DNA of 64,000 bases from Leptobrachium leishanense (GCA_009667805.1 RXON01001442.1:37471-101470), one strand, 5' to 3'; shown: positions 9,857 through 21,675, counted from the stretch's first letter. Notes: a model not told the origin generated them from the sequence alone. Program-made: numbers and translations.

Positions 9857-12042
9857 CCAAAGTACCTCAGAGAATCCAAGGCCCACTTTATGGCCAAGCC
9901 CTCGCTTTCCACCACAGCATAGTTTTTCTCCGCTGTCGTCAGCTTCCTACTAAGAAAAACCATGGGGTGCTCTTCCCCATTGACCTCTTGGGATAGCACA
10001 GCCCCCAAACCCTCACTTGAGGCATCCGTCTGCACAATGAATTCCCTCATGAAATCAGGGACTACCAGCACTGGGTGTTGACAATGCATTTTTAAGCTTC
10101 CCGAAGGCTTCTTCAGCATTGGCATTCCATTGAATCATCACTGACTTCCTACCTCTCGTCAGGTCAGACAGTGGTGCAGCAATAGAGGCAAAATTGGGGA
10201 CAAACTTCTGATAATACCCCACTATCCCCAGAAAAGCAGGAACCTGCTTTTTCGTGAGGAGGCGTGGCCAGTACTGAATGGCTTCTACTTTGTTAATGTT
10301 GTGGCTTTACCAGACCCCTGCCTACCACATATCCCAGGAACTTAGCTTCCTCCATCCCTACCGCACTTTTCTCAGGGTTAACAGTAAAGCCCGCTTTCCT
10401 CAGACCGTCCAACACCGCCTGAACCCGGGGAAGACTGGACTGGACTCAATCTGGACTGAAGAGGACAATGTCGCCCAGGTAGACCGAGGTATGCTTCAGG
10501 TAAAGGCGGAGTACCCTATCCATCGCTCGTTGAAAGGTGGCCGGGGCTGAGTGTAACCCAAAAGGCATCCGCTTATATTGAAAATGACCCTCTGGAGTGG
10601 AAAAAGTATTTTACCTGGCTTCCTTAGTCAAGGGTATCTGCCAGTACCCCTTAGTAAGGTCCAGGGTGGTGATAACAGGCCGGACCCACCTCCATTAATT
10701 CATCCACCCGTGGCACGGGATACGCATCAAATTTTGACACGTCGTTAAGGTTCCTGAAGTCAATGCAGAATCACAAAGTGCCATTGGGCTTCGGTACCAA
10801 CACGATGGGGCCCGACCATTCACTCTGTGACTGCTCAATGATATCAAGCTGAAGCATTTTTTGAACCTCTTCAGAAACATCCTTTCTATGGGCTTCTGGG
10901 ATGCGGTACGGCTTTACCCGAACCTTTACATGGGGTTCCGTCACAATATTATGTTTAATCACAGACATGTGTCCCGGCAGTCCTGAAAACATGCCTTTGC
11001 TTCTTTGCACAAACACCTTAACTTCTTGGGTTTGGACAGGGTGGCAGGAATGTGTACCGCGTCAACACCATCAGACTCTACACCCACCCCAACTATGGCG
11101 TACACCTCCTCCCGGTCTCTCCAGGGTTTTAACAAATTACGTGGTATATCTGGTATGGTTTTCTTTTCCGAGGCTGATGCACTCGGTAGTTTACTTCCCC
11201 TACCTTTTCAACCACCTCATAGGGTCCCTGCCACTTGGCTAGGAACTGGCTTTCCACTGTGCCTATCAGTACGGCTACCCGGTCCCCAACCTGAAATTGC
11301 GACAGTTTGGCCGACCGGTTATATACGCTTTTCTGGGCCTCCTGAGCCTTCTGCAGATGTTCCTTTACTAAAGGCATCACTTTAGAAATCCTCTCTCTCA
11401 TCTGAGAGATATGTTCAATAAGCGTTTTATGTGGAGAGGACTCACTTTCCCATGTCTCCTTCACCAAGTCTAGCAATCCCCGGTGTCTTCGAACATACAG
11501 CAGCTCAAAAGAAGAGAACCCCGTGGAGGCCTGAGGAACCTTGAGAATGGGAAACATCAGCGCGGGAAGCAAATGATCCCAGTCTCTCCGCACAACCCTT
11601 TAAAGCAACAATTCAGTGTTTTATTAAATCTTTCTACCAGGCCATCTGTGAGGGTGATAAACAGACGTTCGCAACTGCTTGATTTGGAACAATTTGCACA
11701 TGTCTGCCATCACCCGGGACATAAATGGGGTCCCCTGGTCCGTCAAAACTTCCCTTGGCAGGCCAGTTCTTGAAAACAAAAAACAACTCCCGGGCAATGG
11801 CCTTTGATGTATTGTTTCTTAAAGGAACCGCCTCTGGATACCTTGTGGCATAATCGAGGACCACCAGGATATATCAGTGTCCCCGAGTGGACTTCTCTAA
11901 GGGACTCACTATATCCATTGTGATACGCTCAAAGGACACCTCAATGATCGGCAGAGGCACCAGAGGGTTCCTATAATGGGGTGCTGGGGCAGATAACTGG
12001 CAAACGGGTCAGGACGAACAGTACCTCTTAACTGTGCACCTG
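9857..12042 (-). pseudogene. Gmr1-like Ty3/gypsy pol: integrase, then reverse transcriptase, then RNase H
   Basis: Read on minus from 12042: integrase zinc-finger end and core (TMDIVSPL, VLDYATRYPEAVPL), integrase C-terminal domain (SKLSQFQVGDRVAVL-like block at 11129-11593), then reverse transcriptase start (VKVRVKPYRIPEAHRKDV, then SGPIVLVPKPNG at 10771-11016), the catalytic box as YLGDIVLFS near 10474, and RNase H (FIVQTDASSEGLGAVLSQ). Integrase precedes reverse transcriptase. Ty3/gypsy normally has it last, and this order defines Gmr1-like elements of deuterostomes. Frames are broken, including a shift between integrase and RT near 11130, and YLDD has become YLGD. No gag is seen. Confidence 0.8.
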
Positions 12043-12277
12043 TCTTAAAAAAAGATATTATAGCGCTAGAAAAAGTGCAGAGACGGGCAACTAAATTAAT
12101 AAGGGGAATGGAAGGGTTAAGATATGAGGAAAGACTAACAAGCTTAAACCTGTTTAGTTTAGAGAAACGGCGCCTTAGAGGGGATCTGATAACCTTATAT
12201 AAATATATGGGGCCATTATCAACCATTGTCTGATAACCTATTCATTAACAGGTCTATACATTGGAATTTTTTTTAGC
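12043..12277 (+). pseudogene. LINE C (CR1/L2-type), C-terminal fragment part 1
   Basis: Reads [19 protein letters not shown] and then [19 protein letters not shown], the last conserved block of CR1/L2-type ORF2. It is interrupted at 12278 by a piggyBac MITE at TTAA, continues at 13507, and after the Helitron at 15348. Confidence 0.8.
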
Positions 12278-13506
12278 TTAACCCCTTCACTGCTAAGGAC
12301 GCGCTCAGCGCGTCCAACCGCATGTCACGTTCCAGCGCGTCCTCTCTTTGGGGTCAGCGTTCGGCCGGGTTCGCCCCCCCCCCCCCGGTGCGGGCTGACG
12401 TCCTCGATGTCAGCCCAGCATCCGGAACCGCCGCCGGAGTAATTAGGTGTCATCGCGGGGGCGCGAAGACACCTAATTCAGGCGCCCCCCCCCCGCATGT
12501 GCGGAGGAGGCGCCTGAAAGGGAGGGGGGAGGTCCTTCGGACCTCTCTCCCTCCCGATCGGCGGCATTGCGGGGGTTAACCCAGGCACCGTTTGGAAGGG
12601 CACAGCCTGCCCTTCCAAATGGTACCTGGCATTAACCCCATGGGGGCCGTATCACGAATCGGCGCTGAAAAGCACCGGTTCGTGATCCTTTCCCGGAGCT
12701 GGCCGACATCTTGGATGTCTTGGATGTCGGCCAAGCCTCCGGGAACTCCCCCTGAGGACTAGCGTCATCGTGCACAGCACGATGACGCCAGTCCTGGAGT
12801 TAACCCCTAACTGCCACCAATGGTGGAGATAGGGGGTTCCAATGAACCCTCTATCTCCCGATCCGTGGCAGTTGGGGGTTAATGTTTGGTATTGTTGGAT
12901 CGGCCAGAGCATGGCCGTTCCAACGATACCAAACATGAGTATAAAAAAGTTTGTAAAAAAATTAAAATTAAAAATAAAAATAAAAGAATATTTAAAAAAA
13001 AATTATTAAAAAAAATAAACAAGTTTTTTTTCTTTTTTTCGGTTTGTTAATGCAGCAATATTGTTCCAATTTCAATTATAATGTGAACAATGATGCTGCA
13101 CTAACGATTTTTGTATGCGGTGCGTTTGTTAAAAATCGTGTAATTTTCCCCAAAAAAAATTTAACGAGACACCATCTCTAATTTTTTTAACAAGCGCACC
13201 CCATACAAAATATAACCGCAATTGCTCGCATGTTAAAATGTGAAAAAAAAACACTTTACACGTTGTAAATTATTGAAAATTCATATTTTATTGCATTTTT
13301 TGTTATAATATACAGACAGGACATGACGTATACATATAATAATGACATATTATGAATCTGCCGAGTCTGACGGAAAGAACGATATATAATATGTCTGGGT
13401 CATATACTAAAATAAGCCTTCAAAACACGTTTAAACATGATGAGCAAAACCGGTAAAAATGACCTAAGCACAGAGGCGGGAAAAGCCTCAGCAGCAAAAG
13501 GGTTAA
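12278..13506 (-). mobile_element. piggyBac-type non-autonomous element, same family as 1665-2844
   Basis: The ends TTAACCCCTTCACTGC and GCAGCAAAAGGGTTAA give TTAA at 12278-12281 and 13503-13506. The AT-rich block at 13040-13260 is the inverted equivalent of 1890-2110, and the GC-rich half (12300-12900) contains multiple palindromes. It is inserted in LINE C, whose frame resumes right after. Confidence 0.8.
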
Positions 13507-13657
13507 AGCATAGGAAGGGTTATTTTACGGTGAGAACAATAAAGCTGTGGAATTCTCAGCCTGTTGAGGTGGTTGGGTCAGAGACTGTACAGACTTTTAA
13601 AAAACGACTGGATGACTTCCTGCAGACACAGAATATTAAGGGTTATAATATTTAATA
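13507..13657 (+). pseudogene. LINE C, part 2
   Basis: Reads HRKGYFTVRTIKLWNSQPV and then FKKRLDDFLQTQNIKGYN, the end of the CR1/L2-type coding region. It is cut at 13658 by Helitron 1. Confidence 0.75.
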
Positions 13658-13687
13658 CTAGTTGTAAAGCCTGCCCAGAGGGCAGTC

Positions 13688-14765
13688 TATTGTGGATATA
13701 CTGCCCCAGCTCATGGATATATGCCCCAGCTCATGGATATACTGCCCCAGCTTGTGGATACTGCCCCAGCTCGTGGATACTGCCCCAGCTCGTGGATATG
13801 CCCCCCAGCTCGTGGATATGCCCCCCAGCTCGTGGATATGCCCCCCAGCTCGTGGATACTGCCCCAGCTCGTGGATACTGCCCCAGCTCGTGGATACTGC
13901 CCCAGCTCGTGGATACTGCCCCCGCACGTGGATACTGCCCCCGCACGTGGATACTGCCCCCGCACGTGGATATTTGCCCCCAGCTCATGGATACTGCCCC
14001 AGCACGTGGATACTGCCCCCGCTCGTGGATACTGCCCCAGCACGTGGATACTGCCCCCGCACGTGGATATTTGCCCCCAGCTCATGGATACTGCCCCCGC
14101 ACGTGGATACTGCCCCCGCACGTGGATATTTGCCCCCAGCTCATGGATTTGCCCCAGCACGTGGATACTGCCCCCGCACGTGGATACTGCCCCAGCACAT
14201 GGATATTTGCCCCCAGCTCATGGATTTGCCCCCAGCTCATGGATTTGCCCCAGCTCATGGATTTGCCCCAGCTCATGGATTTGCCCAGCTCATGGATTTG
14301 CCCCAGCTCATGGATTTGCCCCCAGCTCATGGATTTGCCCCAGCACGTGGATACTGCCCCAGCACGTGGATACTGCCCCAGCTCATGGATTTGCCCCAGC
14401 ACGTGGATACTGCCCCAGCACGTGGATACTGCCCCCGCTCGTGGATACTGCCCCAGCACGTGGATACTGCCCCAGCACGTGGATACTGCCCCCGCACGTG
14501 GATATTTGCCCCCAGCTCATGGATTTGCCCCAGCACGTGGATACTGCCCCCGCACGTGGATATTTGCCCCCAGCTCATGGATTTGCCCCAGCACGTGGAT
14601 CCTGCCCCCGCACGTGGATACTGCCCCAGCACATGGATATTTGCCCCCAGCTCATGGATTTGCCCCAGCTCATGGATTTGCCCAGCTCATGGATTTGCCC
14701 CAGCTCATGGATTTGCCCCAGCTCATGGATTTGCCCAGCTCATGGATTTGCCCCCAGGTCATGGA
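13688..14765 (-). repeat. Minisatellite array 3, inside Helitron 1
   Basis: About 56 units of 18-20 bp. On minus the unit is CACGAGCTGGGGCAGTATC, on plus CTGCCCCAGCTCGTGGATA. Variant blocks (GCACGTGG, GCTCATGG, TTTGCCCAG) are grouped, showing local homogenisation. Very long frames in this array, up to about 417 codons, result from the absence of stop triplets in the unit. Confidence 0.9.
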
Positions 14766-14779
14766 TATGGCCCCCCCAG

Positions 14780-15330
14780 CGCTCATACTTACCTGTCGAG
14801 TGGCGCCAGGGAAGTGAAGATTTCCCCGCTTCCTGTTTTTGAAGGACCCAAGCCCCGGTCACGTGACCGGGGCTTGGGTCCTTCAAAGCGGAAGCGAGGG
14901 AACTTTCCCTCCGCCGCTCGGGGGTAGGATGCGCGCGGCAGCCGGGTAGAGGCTGCGCCTCTACCCGGCTGCCGCGCGCATCCTACCCCTGAGCGGCGGA
15001 GGGAACTTTCCCTTCGCCGCTCGGGGACCCGTTAGATGCGCACAGCAGCCGGGTAGAGGCTGCGCTCGCAGCCTCTACCCGGCTGCCGCGCGCATCCAAC
15101 CCCCGAGCGGCGGTGGAAACTTTCCCTTCGCCGCTCAGGGGTTGGATGCGCGCGGCAGCCGGGTAGAGGCTGCGAGCGCAGCCTCTACCCGGCTGCTGTG
15201 TGCATGTGTAACCGCCGCGGCGAGCCGGCAGCCGGCTCGTGCCGCGGCGGTTGCATGCGCGCGCAACCAACCGCCGCTGGTTGCGCGCGCATGCGCAGTA
15301 GGGCTTTGGCGACGGACAGCCAAAGCCTTA
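14780..15330. repeat. GC-rich palindromic arms of Helitron 1
   Basis: Nested inverted repeats: 14835-14890 around GTCACGTGAC, then repeated alternating copies of CAGCCGGGTAGAGGCTGCG and its complement from 14935 to 15200, then CGCGCGCATGCG near 15250-15300. On minus the sequence leading into the minisatellite contains CAGGTAAGTATG, a strong splice-donor match. Confidence 0.75.
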
Positions 15331-15347
15331 CTCTATTATAGTATAGA

Positions 15348-15553
15348 TGTGGGTAAAAGCTTCTTGATCCAAGGAGAAATCTGACTGCCATTCTGGGGTC
15401 AAGAAGGAATTTTTTCCCAGTATGTTGCATATTGGCAAGCATTTCAGACTGGATTTTTTGCCTTCTTTTGGATCAACAGCAGTAGGTTATGGGGGAGAGG
15501 CTGAACCCGATTGACGCATGTTTTTCTTCAGCCTATATATAACTATGTAACTG
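15348..15553 (+). repeat. LINE C, part 3: 3' untranslated end
   Basis: Reads TTCTTGATCCAAGGAGAAATC, TTTTGGATCAACAGCAGTAG, AGAGGCTGAACCCGATTGACG, and ends in TATGTAACTATGTAAC-like repeats. I recognise this as the 3' end of a common frog CR1/L2-type LINE. It continues the fragment broken by Helitron 1. Confidence 0.65.
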
Positions 15554-15985
15554 CGGCACCGATCCCAGGCCAGTAAAACCAGTCCGTTATCCATGCCTTT
15601 GTTTTCTCTGCTCCCAGGTGACCGCATAGGGCATCATGTGTAAGGGCATCAGCACAAAATAACAGAATATAAGGGTGGCTCACCAACTTGTACAAAAGTC
15701 CCAAACCTGGGGGGAATCCTTACCCAGAAATACAGGTCCTTACAGGCACAGCAAAACAACTCCGTCTCCTGTTTGCACATAGCTTACAACGAATTGCTTT
15801 CTCCTTAACTCCCACAATCCTGTCTGGGAGTTGCTGACTTTTAAACCTCTTCCTGGACAGGAAGGTTAACCCTGTGGCTGCCCTTAAAAAGGACCACAAC
15901 CCGAATAGGGGTGAAACATATCGCCCATCCAGGACCCAGCCAGGCCGACCTCTACAGTATGTAGCGAGACCCAAATCTATCCCAT
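15554..15985 (-). mobile_element. 5' LTR (partial) and leader of the Gmr1-like gypsy element
   Basis: 15655-15770 matches 8290-8410 in the same orientation, and 15770-15985 would be the upstream part of the LTR. 15554-15640 is unmatched leader-like sequence. The right edge abuts LINE A coding sequence at about 15986. Confidence 0.5.
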
Positions 15986-16745
15986 GGCCCCCACATTGTA
16001 AAACTCATCTAAACTTTACCCCAACTAATTGCCCTGTACAGAAACAAACTTGCCTGAGCCCCGCAGTAAGAAAGCAGATTGTACAACAAATGCTTATGCC
16101 AGTTATTGAATACAGAGATTTAATGTATGCAGCTGCCCCGCAAACACACCTTCATAAACTTACTACATTGTATAACTCTTCCCTGCTGCTTTGTGCTACA
16201 ATGTAACTACTTGACCCAGCATTGTGACATGTTAAAAGAGCTAAACTGGCCATTGCTAGTATCCAGACGCACCCTTCACCTTTCCAACCTGATGTTTAAG
16301 AGCTTTTCTGGGTAGATACCACCCTACCTGAATAGACGGCTTCCCCCAGCAGTTAACTCATCCTAGAACATCCGATCCAGGGCCAGCACCTTACTTGCAG
16401 TACCACAATACAAAAAGTGGCTTGATCATTATTTTCCTACAGAGCACCAAAATTATGGAATAACCTCCCAGACACCATCAAATCTTCCACCAGTCTAAAG
16501 TCACTTAAGAGATCTCTATTAACATACCTCAATGCAGAATTCACTTGTAAAAATGTAATATAGTGAAAACATTTCTTACATATTTTCAGTTAATCTGTAC
16601 ATGTGTTGTTTTTTGAGATCTTGCATTTTATTACTTTGTATTTCTGTAACAATTCAATGTTCTTGAACCCAGGACATACTTGAAAACTAGAGAAATCTCA
16701 ATGTATCGTTCCTGGTAAAATACTTTATAAAAAATTTTTAGATGA
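15986..16745 (+). pseudogene. LINE A, segment 5: ORF2 C-terminus and 3' end
   Basis: Frames read KQTCLSPAVRKQIVQQMLMP, TLYNSSLLLC and APKLWNNLPDTIKSSTSLKS, the C-terminal blocks of L2/CR1-type LINEs, with several stops. It ends in the non-coding tail CCCAGGACATACTTGAAAA and TTCCTGGTAAAATACTTTATAAA. This completes LINE A, spread over 3560-16745 by insertions. Confidence 0.75.
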
Positions 16746-16848
16746 TTATTTAAATGGACCTTTTTAGGCGTGCAAGTATAGACGCACCAATTGTCATGCC
16801 TAAAAAGTCCATTTAAATGATCATCTAAAATTGAATAATGGTTCCAAT
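16746..16848 (-). repeat. Short repeat-E-derived palindrome
   Basis: Inverted copies of a TTTAAATGGACTTTTTAGGC-like block on both sides of about 16785. The right half matches repeat E (1232-1300) in reverse. Confidence 0.45.
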
Positions 16849-17200
16849 TAGGGCTGCAACTAACAATTATTCGCATAATCGATTAGTTGGCCGATTATTA
16901 TTTTGATTAAATCGATTCAGATAAAAAAAAAATTAGAAAAAAAGTGTGTTTACTTAAAAGGAATTTTATGTTAAAAAATACAACCCCTCCCCTTTTTTCA
17001 TAAACAATTGGCGTAGTATACGGAACTTTTGTACGTACATATGCAAATTGCGTACTTTTCACACAAGGTACGCGAGTGCTTGGTCAGAGGGATGGGTTGA
17101 TGCTTCATGCACAGCTTAAGCTCATGTTTACTTTCTTAAATGAGCGCCGCTACAAGCACTTGGTCATAGATGATGATGATGTCAGCATGAAATCGGGGTT
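16849..17200 (+). mobile_element. hAT-type element fragment (TAGGGCTGCAACTAACAATT terminus)
   Basis: Starts TAGGGCTGCAACTAACAATT and runs through ATTCGCATAATCGATTAG, a hAT terminal repeat recognised from fish and frogs. No opposite terminus or target duplication is seen, so the right limit is arbitrary and the element is truncated. 17200-17450 is A/G-rich sequence with nothing recognised. Confidence 0.5.
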
Positions 17201-17499
17201 AATAAGTTAAAGTGGTAAGGGTGCGTAGAGTGTCCCTTTTAAATAATTTGTGAACAAACTGAGTTGGTGGAGGGACTGAAGGTGGAAGGGAGGGACTTTG
17301 CTCAAGTGACTTGACTTGAATGTGAGATGGAGTGGGTATGGACAAAGGACCGGACCTGAGTGTGGGAGTGAGTTTGGGGAAAGGGACCAGACCAAAGGGA
17401 GGGAATGAACAAAAAAGAAACACAGGGGATATATCCTGAAGCCAGTGTCAAATTTACTATTTATAAATCATAATGACAACAGGAACAACCCAAATGACC

Positions 17500-18470
17500 C
17501 TGATCAAAAGTTTACATACCCCAGTTCTTAATACCGTGTATTGCCCCCTTTAACATCAATGACAGCTTGAAGTCTTTAGTGGTATTTGTGGAGGAGGCTC
17601 TTTATCTTCTCAGATGGTAAAGCTGCCCATTCTTCTTAGTAAAAAGCCTCCAGTTCCTGTAAATTCTTGGTCTGTCTTGCATGGACTGCACGTTTGAGAT
17701 CTCCCTAGAGTGGCTCAATGATATGGAGGTCAGGAGACCGATAGCCACTCCAGAACCTTCACTTTAGGCTGCTGTAGCCAATGACCGGTCGACTTGGCCT
17801 TGTGTTTTGGATCATTGTCATGTTGGAATGTCCAAGTATGACCCATGTGCAGCTTCCAGGCTGATGAATGCAAATTTTCCTCTAGTATTTTTTGATAACA
17901 CACTGCATTCATCCTGCCATCAATTTTATCCAAATTTCCTATGCCTTTGTAGCTCACACATGCCCAAAACATCAGCGATCCACCACTGTGTTTCACAGTA
18001 GGAATGGTGTACCTTTCATCATAGGCCTTGTTGACTCCTCTCCAAATGTAGCGGTTATGGTTGTGACCAAAAAGTAAAATTTTCGTCATATCACTCCAAA
18101 GGACTTTGTGCCAGAAGGTTTGAGGCTTGTCTCGGTTCTGTTTGGTGTATTGTAAGCGGGATACTTTGTGGCATTTGCGTAGTAATGGCTTTCTTCTGGC
18201 GACTCGACCATGCAGCCCATCTTTCTTTAAGTGCCAACTTCTTGTGCATCTTGAAATAGCCACACCACATGTTTTCACAGAGTCCTGTATTTCACCTGGA
18301 GTTACTTGTGGGTTTTCTTTGCATCCTGAACAATTTTCGTGGCAGTTGTGGCTGAAATTTTCTTAATTCCTTGGACATCTTATTATATCCTGTTCCTGTT
18401 TTATACCGTTCAACTACCTTTTCCCACAGATCCTTTGACAATTCTTTGGCTTTCCCATGGCTCAGAATCC
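17500..18470 (-). pseudogene. Tc1-type transposase pseudogene of the outer element
   Basis: DDE transposase (cut-and-paste at TA). Minus frames read KAKELSKDLWEKVVERYKTG (first helix-turn-helix), LWSDMTKILLFG (first catalytic Asp), VKHSGGSLMFWACV and FQHDNDPKHKAK (second Asp), followed by a break near 17735 where PDLNPIE is expected. The start codon at about 18458 is out of frame because one G of ATGGGG is missing, and there are further shifts. Confidence 0.8.
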
Positions 18471-18535
18471 AGAACGTCAGTGCAGCACTGGATGAAAGAT
18501 GCAAGGGTCTGTCAGGAGTCCAGAAACTTATTGAC

Positions 18536-18536
18536 A

Positions 18537-18568
<32 letters not shown>

Positions 18569-18570
18569 CA
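18536..18570. repeat. (ACAT)n microsatellite at the insertion point of the inner Tc1 elements
   Basis: ACAT repeats in the 5' UTR position of the outer Tc1 element. Matching TACATACATA repeats sit at about 26218-26250 on the other side of the inserts. Runs rich in TA are natural Tc1 targets. Confidence 0.8.
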
Positions 18571-18825
18571 CACAGTTAGGTCCAGAAATATTGGGACATC
18601 GACACAATTCTAACATATTTGGCTCTATACACCACCACAATGGAGTTGGAATGAAACAAACACAATGTGCTTTAACTGCAGACTGTCAGCTTTAATTTGA
18701 GGATATGTACATCCAACTCAGGTGAACTGTGTAGGACTTACAGCAGTTTGCAGATGTGCCTCCCACTTGTTAAGGGACCAAATGTAATGGGACAGAATAA
18801 TAATCATAAATCAAACTTTCCCTTC

Positions 18826-19863
18826 TTAATACTTGGTTGCAAATCCTTTGCAGTCAATCACAGCCTGAAGTCTGGAACGCATAGACATCACCAGACGCTG
18901 GATTTCATCACTGGTGATGCTCTGCCAGGCCTCTACTGCAACGGTCTTCAGTTCCTGCTTGTTCTTAGGATATTTTCCCTTCAGTTTTGTCTTCAGCAAG
19001 TGAAATGCATGCTCAATGGGATTCAGGTCAGGTGATTGACTTGGCCATTGCATAACATTCCACTTCTGTCTCTTCAAAAACTCTTTGGTTGCTTTTGCAG
19101 TATGCTTTGGGTCAATGTCCACCTGCACTGTGAAGCGCCGTCCAATGAGTTCTGCAGCATTTGGCTGAATGTGAGCAGATAATATTGCCCGAAACACTTC
19201 AGAAATCATCCTGCTGCTTTTGTCAGCAGTCACATCATCAATAAATACAAGAGAACCAGTTCCATTGGCAGCCATACATGCCCATACCATGACACTACCA
19301 CCACCATGCTTCACTGATGAGGTGGTATGCTTCGGATCATGAGCAGTTCCTTTCCTTCTCCATACTATTCTCTTCCCATCACTCTGGTACAAGTTGATCT
19401 TGGTCTCATCTGTCCATAGGATCTTGTTCCAGAACTGTGAAGGCTTTGTTAGGTGTTGTTTGGCAAACTCTAATCTGGCCTTCCTGTATTTGAGGTTCAC
19501 CAATGGTTTACATCTTGTGGTGAACCCTCTGTATTCACTCTGGTGAAGTCTTCTCTTGATTGTTGACTTTGACACACCTACACCTACCTCCTGGAGAGTG
19601 TTCTTGATCTGGCCAACTGTTGTGAAGGGTGATTTCTTCACCAGGGATAGAATTCTTCGGTCATCGACCACAGTTGTTTTCTGTGGTCTCCCATTTCTTT
19701 TGGTGTTGCTGAACTCACTGGTGCGTTCCTTCTTTTTGAGAGTGTTCCAAACAGTTGTTTTGCCCACGTCTAATGTTCTCGCTATCTCTCTGATGGGTTT
19801 GTTTTGTTTCTTCAGCCTAATGATGGCTTGCTTCACTGATAGTGACAGCTCTTTGGATCTCAT
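18826..19863 (-). CDS. Tc1-type transposase, apparently intact
   Basis: 345-residue DDE transposase that cuts and pastes at TA. The start at 19863 (MRSKELSLSVK) is chosen because the 48 residues upstream in the open frame are terminal-repeat DNA. Two N-terminal helix-turn-helix units span about residues 1-110 (KQNKPIREIARTLDV and TIKRRLHQ). Then come the WTDETK catalytic Asp, GGGSVMVWACM, DIDPKHTAKAT with the second Asp, and SPDLNPIEH with the catalytic Glu. I count 34 residues between the second Asp and Glu, the DD34E spacing of Tc1. It ends GFATKY. No internal stop or shift is seen, unlike neighbouring transposases. Confidence 0.9.
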   Translation of the reverse strand: MRSKELSLSVKQAIIRLKKQNKPIREIARTLDVGKTTVWNTLKKKERTSEFSNTKRNGRPQKTTVVDDRRILSLVKKSPFTTVGQIKNTLQEVGVGVSKSTIKRRLHQSEYRGFTTRCKPLVNLKYRKARLEFAKQHLTKPSQFWNKILWTDETKINLYQSDGKRIVWRRKGTAHDPKHTTSSVKHGGGSVMVWACMAANGTGSLVFIDDVTADKSSRMISEVFRAILSAHIQPNAAELIGRRFTVQVDIDPKHTAKATKEFLKRQKWNVMQWPSQSPDLNPIEHAFHLLKTKLKGKYPKNKQELKTVAVEAWQSITSDEIQRLVMSMRSRLQAVIDCKGFATKY

Positions 19864-21675
19864 TTTGAGAGTTGACAGCAACAGATTCCAAATGCAAATA
19901 GCACACTTGAAATTAACTTTCGGCCTTTTATCTGCACATTGTAATTGGGGTAATGAGGGAATATCACACACCTGGCCATGGAACAGCTGAGAAGCCAATT
20001 GTCCCATTACCTTTGGTCCCTTAACCCCTTAGTGACCGGGCGGTTTTACACAAATCCGTCCTTTAGTGACCGCTGCTGTTTTTACGTTTCTGCGCTGTTA
20101 GTGTTTAGGACAAATTTTCCTCTTACTCGTTTATGCAACCTACACATATTTTACACTGTTTTTCTCGTCATTAAATGGACTTTATAAAGATACCATTTTT
20201 TTCATCATTTCATATAATTTACTATAAAAAACATTGTGAAATATGACAAAAAAAATTGAAAAAACACCACTTTTTCGAACTTTGACTCCCAAAATTTCTT
20301 ATGTATCAATAACCGTCAAAAAAATTTAATTCCTTAGTAGTTTCTAAATTTAGTTCTGAGTTTAGCAATACCAATGTTTACATATTACTCGCTTTTTTCC
20401 TTATTTTATGCAACAATAAGTGCAAGTAGCACTTTGCCATTTCCAAAGAGTTTATTTTCAAAACTAGTGATCGTGACATTGTAACACTGATATCTGTCAC
20501 TAATTCCTGAATAACCCTCCACATATACATATTTTTTTAAAGTACACAAATCAAGGTATTAAACTTGAGGTATTTTGACTCTTTCCATGCAAACCATTTT
20601 ACCACAAATCTATGCCAAAGTTTCAGAAAAAAAAAAGTTTTGGTGATTTTTTTTTTTTGAACGCAATTTAAGAATACATGTACTGTGAACTTTAAGGTTT
20701 ACTGCCAAAAAGCACCCCAAAATATGTTCAGCAACATCTTCTGAGTAAATTGATACCACCCATGTATAGGTATGTCGGGTCATTGGGGGCTAATAGGCCT
20801 TATTTGGGGGGTGCGCATTTCAGTTTTCCAACTTGGAATTTTCACATTTCGTCATCAGGCACCCATGTCCTATTTGGGACATTTTTGAAGCTGGCCAAAG
20901 TAATTTACCCCCATCAAACCATATATGTTTAGAAAGGGCACACCCTAGGGTGCTTCCAAGAGTTGTATTTTAACACTTTCCATGCACTAGCTCTATGTCA
21001 AACTTTCAGGTAGTCACTTTTTGTGTTATTTTTTCACACACATTGTACTTTAGGCATGAATTGTCAAATCCAGTTAATGGTTACTGCCAAAAAACACCCC
21101 AAAATATGTTCAGCAACATCTTCTGAGTAAAGTGATACCACCCATATATAGATTTGTTCTGTTGTTTTTGGGGTGCTACGCCAATCTTTTGACATGTGCT
21201 TGTCAATTTTCTAATTTGACATACAGTATCTTCTTTGCTTATCTTCTTTTTAGGGGCCTTTTTGCATACCCCAGTTTTATGAACGTGCATATATTTGGTA
21301 AGCTAACACCCCAAAGTATTGTAAATGGAGTGTTTTTATGCCATGGATGCAACCGTTTGCTCCAAACAAATTGGATACTGTTTGGTGGTCATTTTTCATT
21401 TTCACACCCACATCAGTTTTGGACTGTGATTTAGGAGACACTGTTGTTTGTTACTGCATGAAAACTCTCCAGGTTGTTTTCTGCAAGGTCTCCTGAGTAC
21501 ACCCATGCCCCCCATGCATAGGTGTGCAAAGATTTTGGCAAAATACAGCACCAATTGTAGAACATAAAAATGTACGAATAAAATGTAAAAGTCTGGTGCA
21601 GTAAAAGAAAAGAAAAACTAAACTGAACTAACTAACTGGAGTGTGAGAAAAAATAGAAAGGAAAAAAAAAAAAAA

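Larger units (their letters stand above)
13658..15347 (-). mobile_element. Non-autonomous Helitron 1 with minisatellite
   Basis: On minus, the 5' end is TCTATACTATAATAGAG (from 15347) and the 3' end is CTAG (13658-13661), preceded about 10 bp upstream by the hairpin CTGCCCTCTGGGCAG. It lies between A and T with no target duplication. These are the TC...CTRR, 3' hairpin and A/T insertion hallmarks of Helitrons. No Rep/helicase is encoded. From 5' to 3' it holds GC-rich inverted blocks (14780-15340) and a 1.1-kb minisatellite. LINE C flanks both sides. Confidence 0.8.

Noticed and set aside
13564..14927. Open frames of 370-417 codons rich in Pro, Ala, Trp and Cys
   Set aside because: They lie in the Helitron 1 minisatellite. 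The 18-20 bp unit has no stop in several frames, so all frames stay open together. No start context, domain or intron is visible.
19556..19990. 144-codon plus frame
   Set aside because: Antisense shadow of the intact Tc1 transposase.
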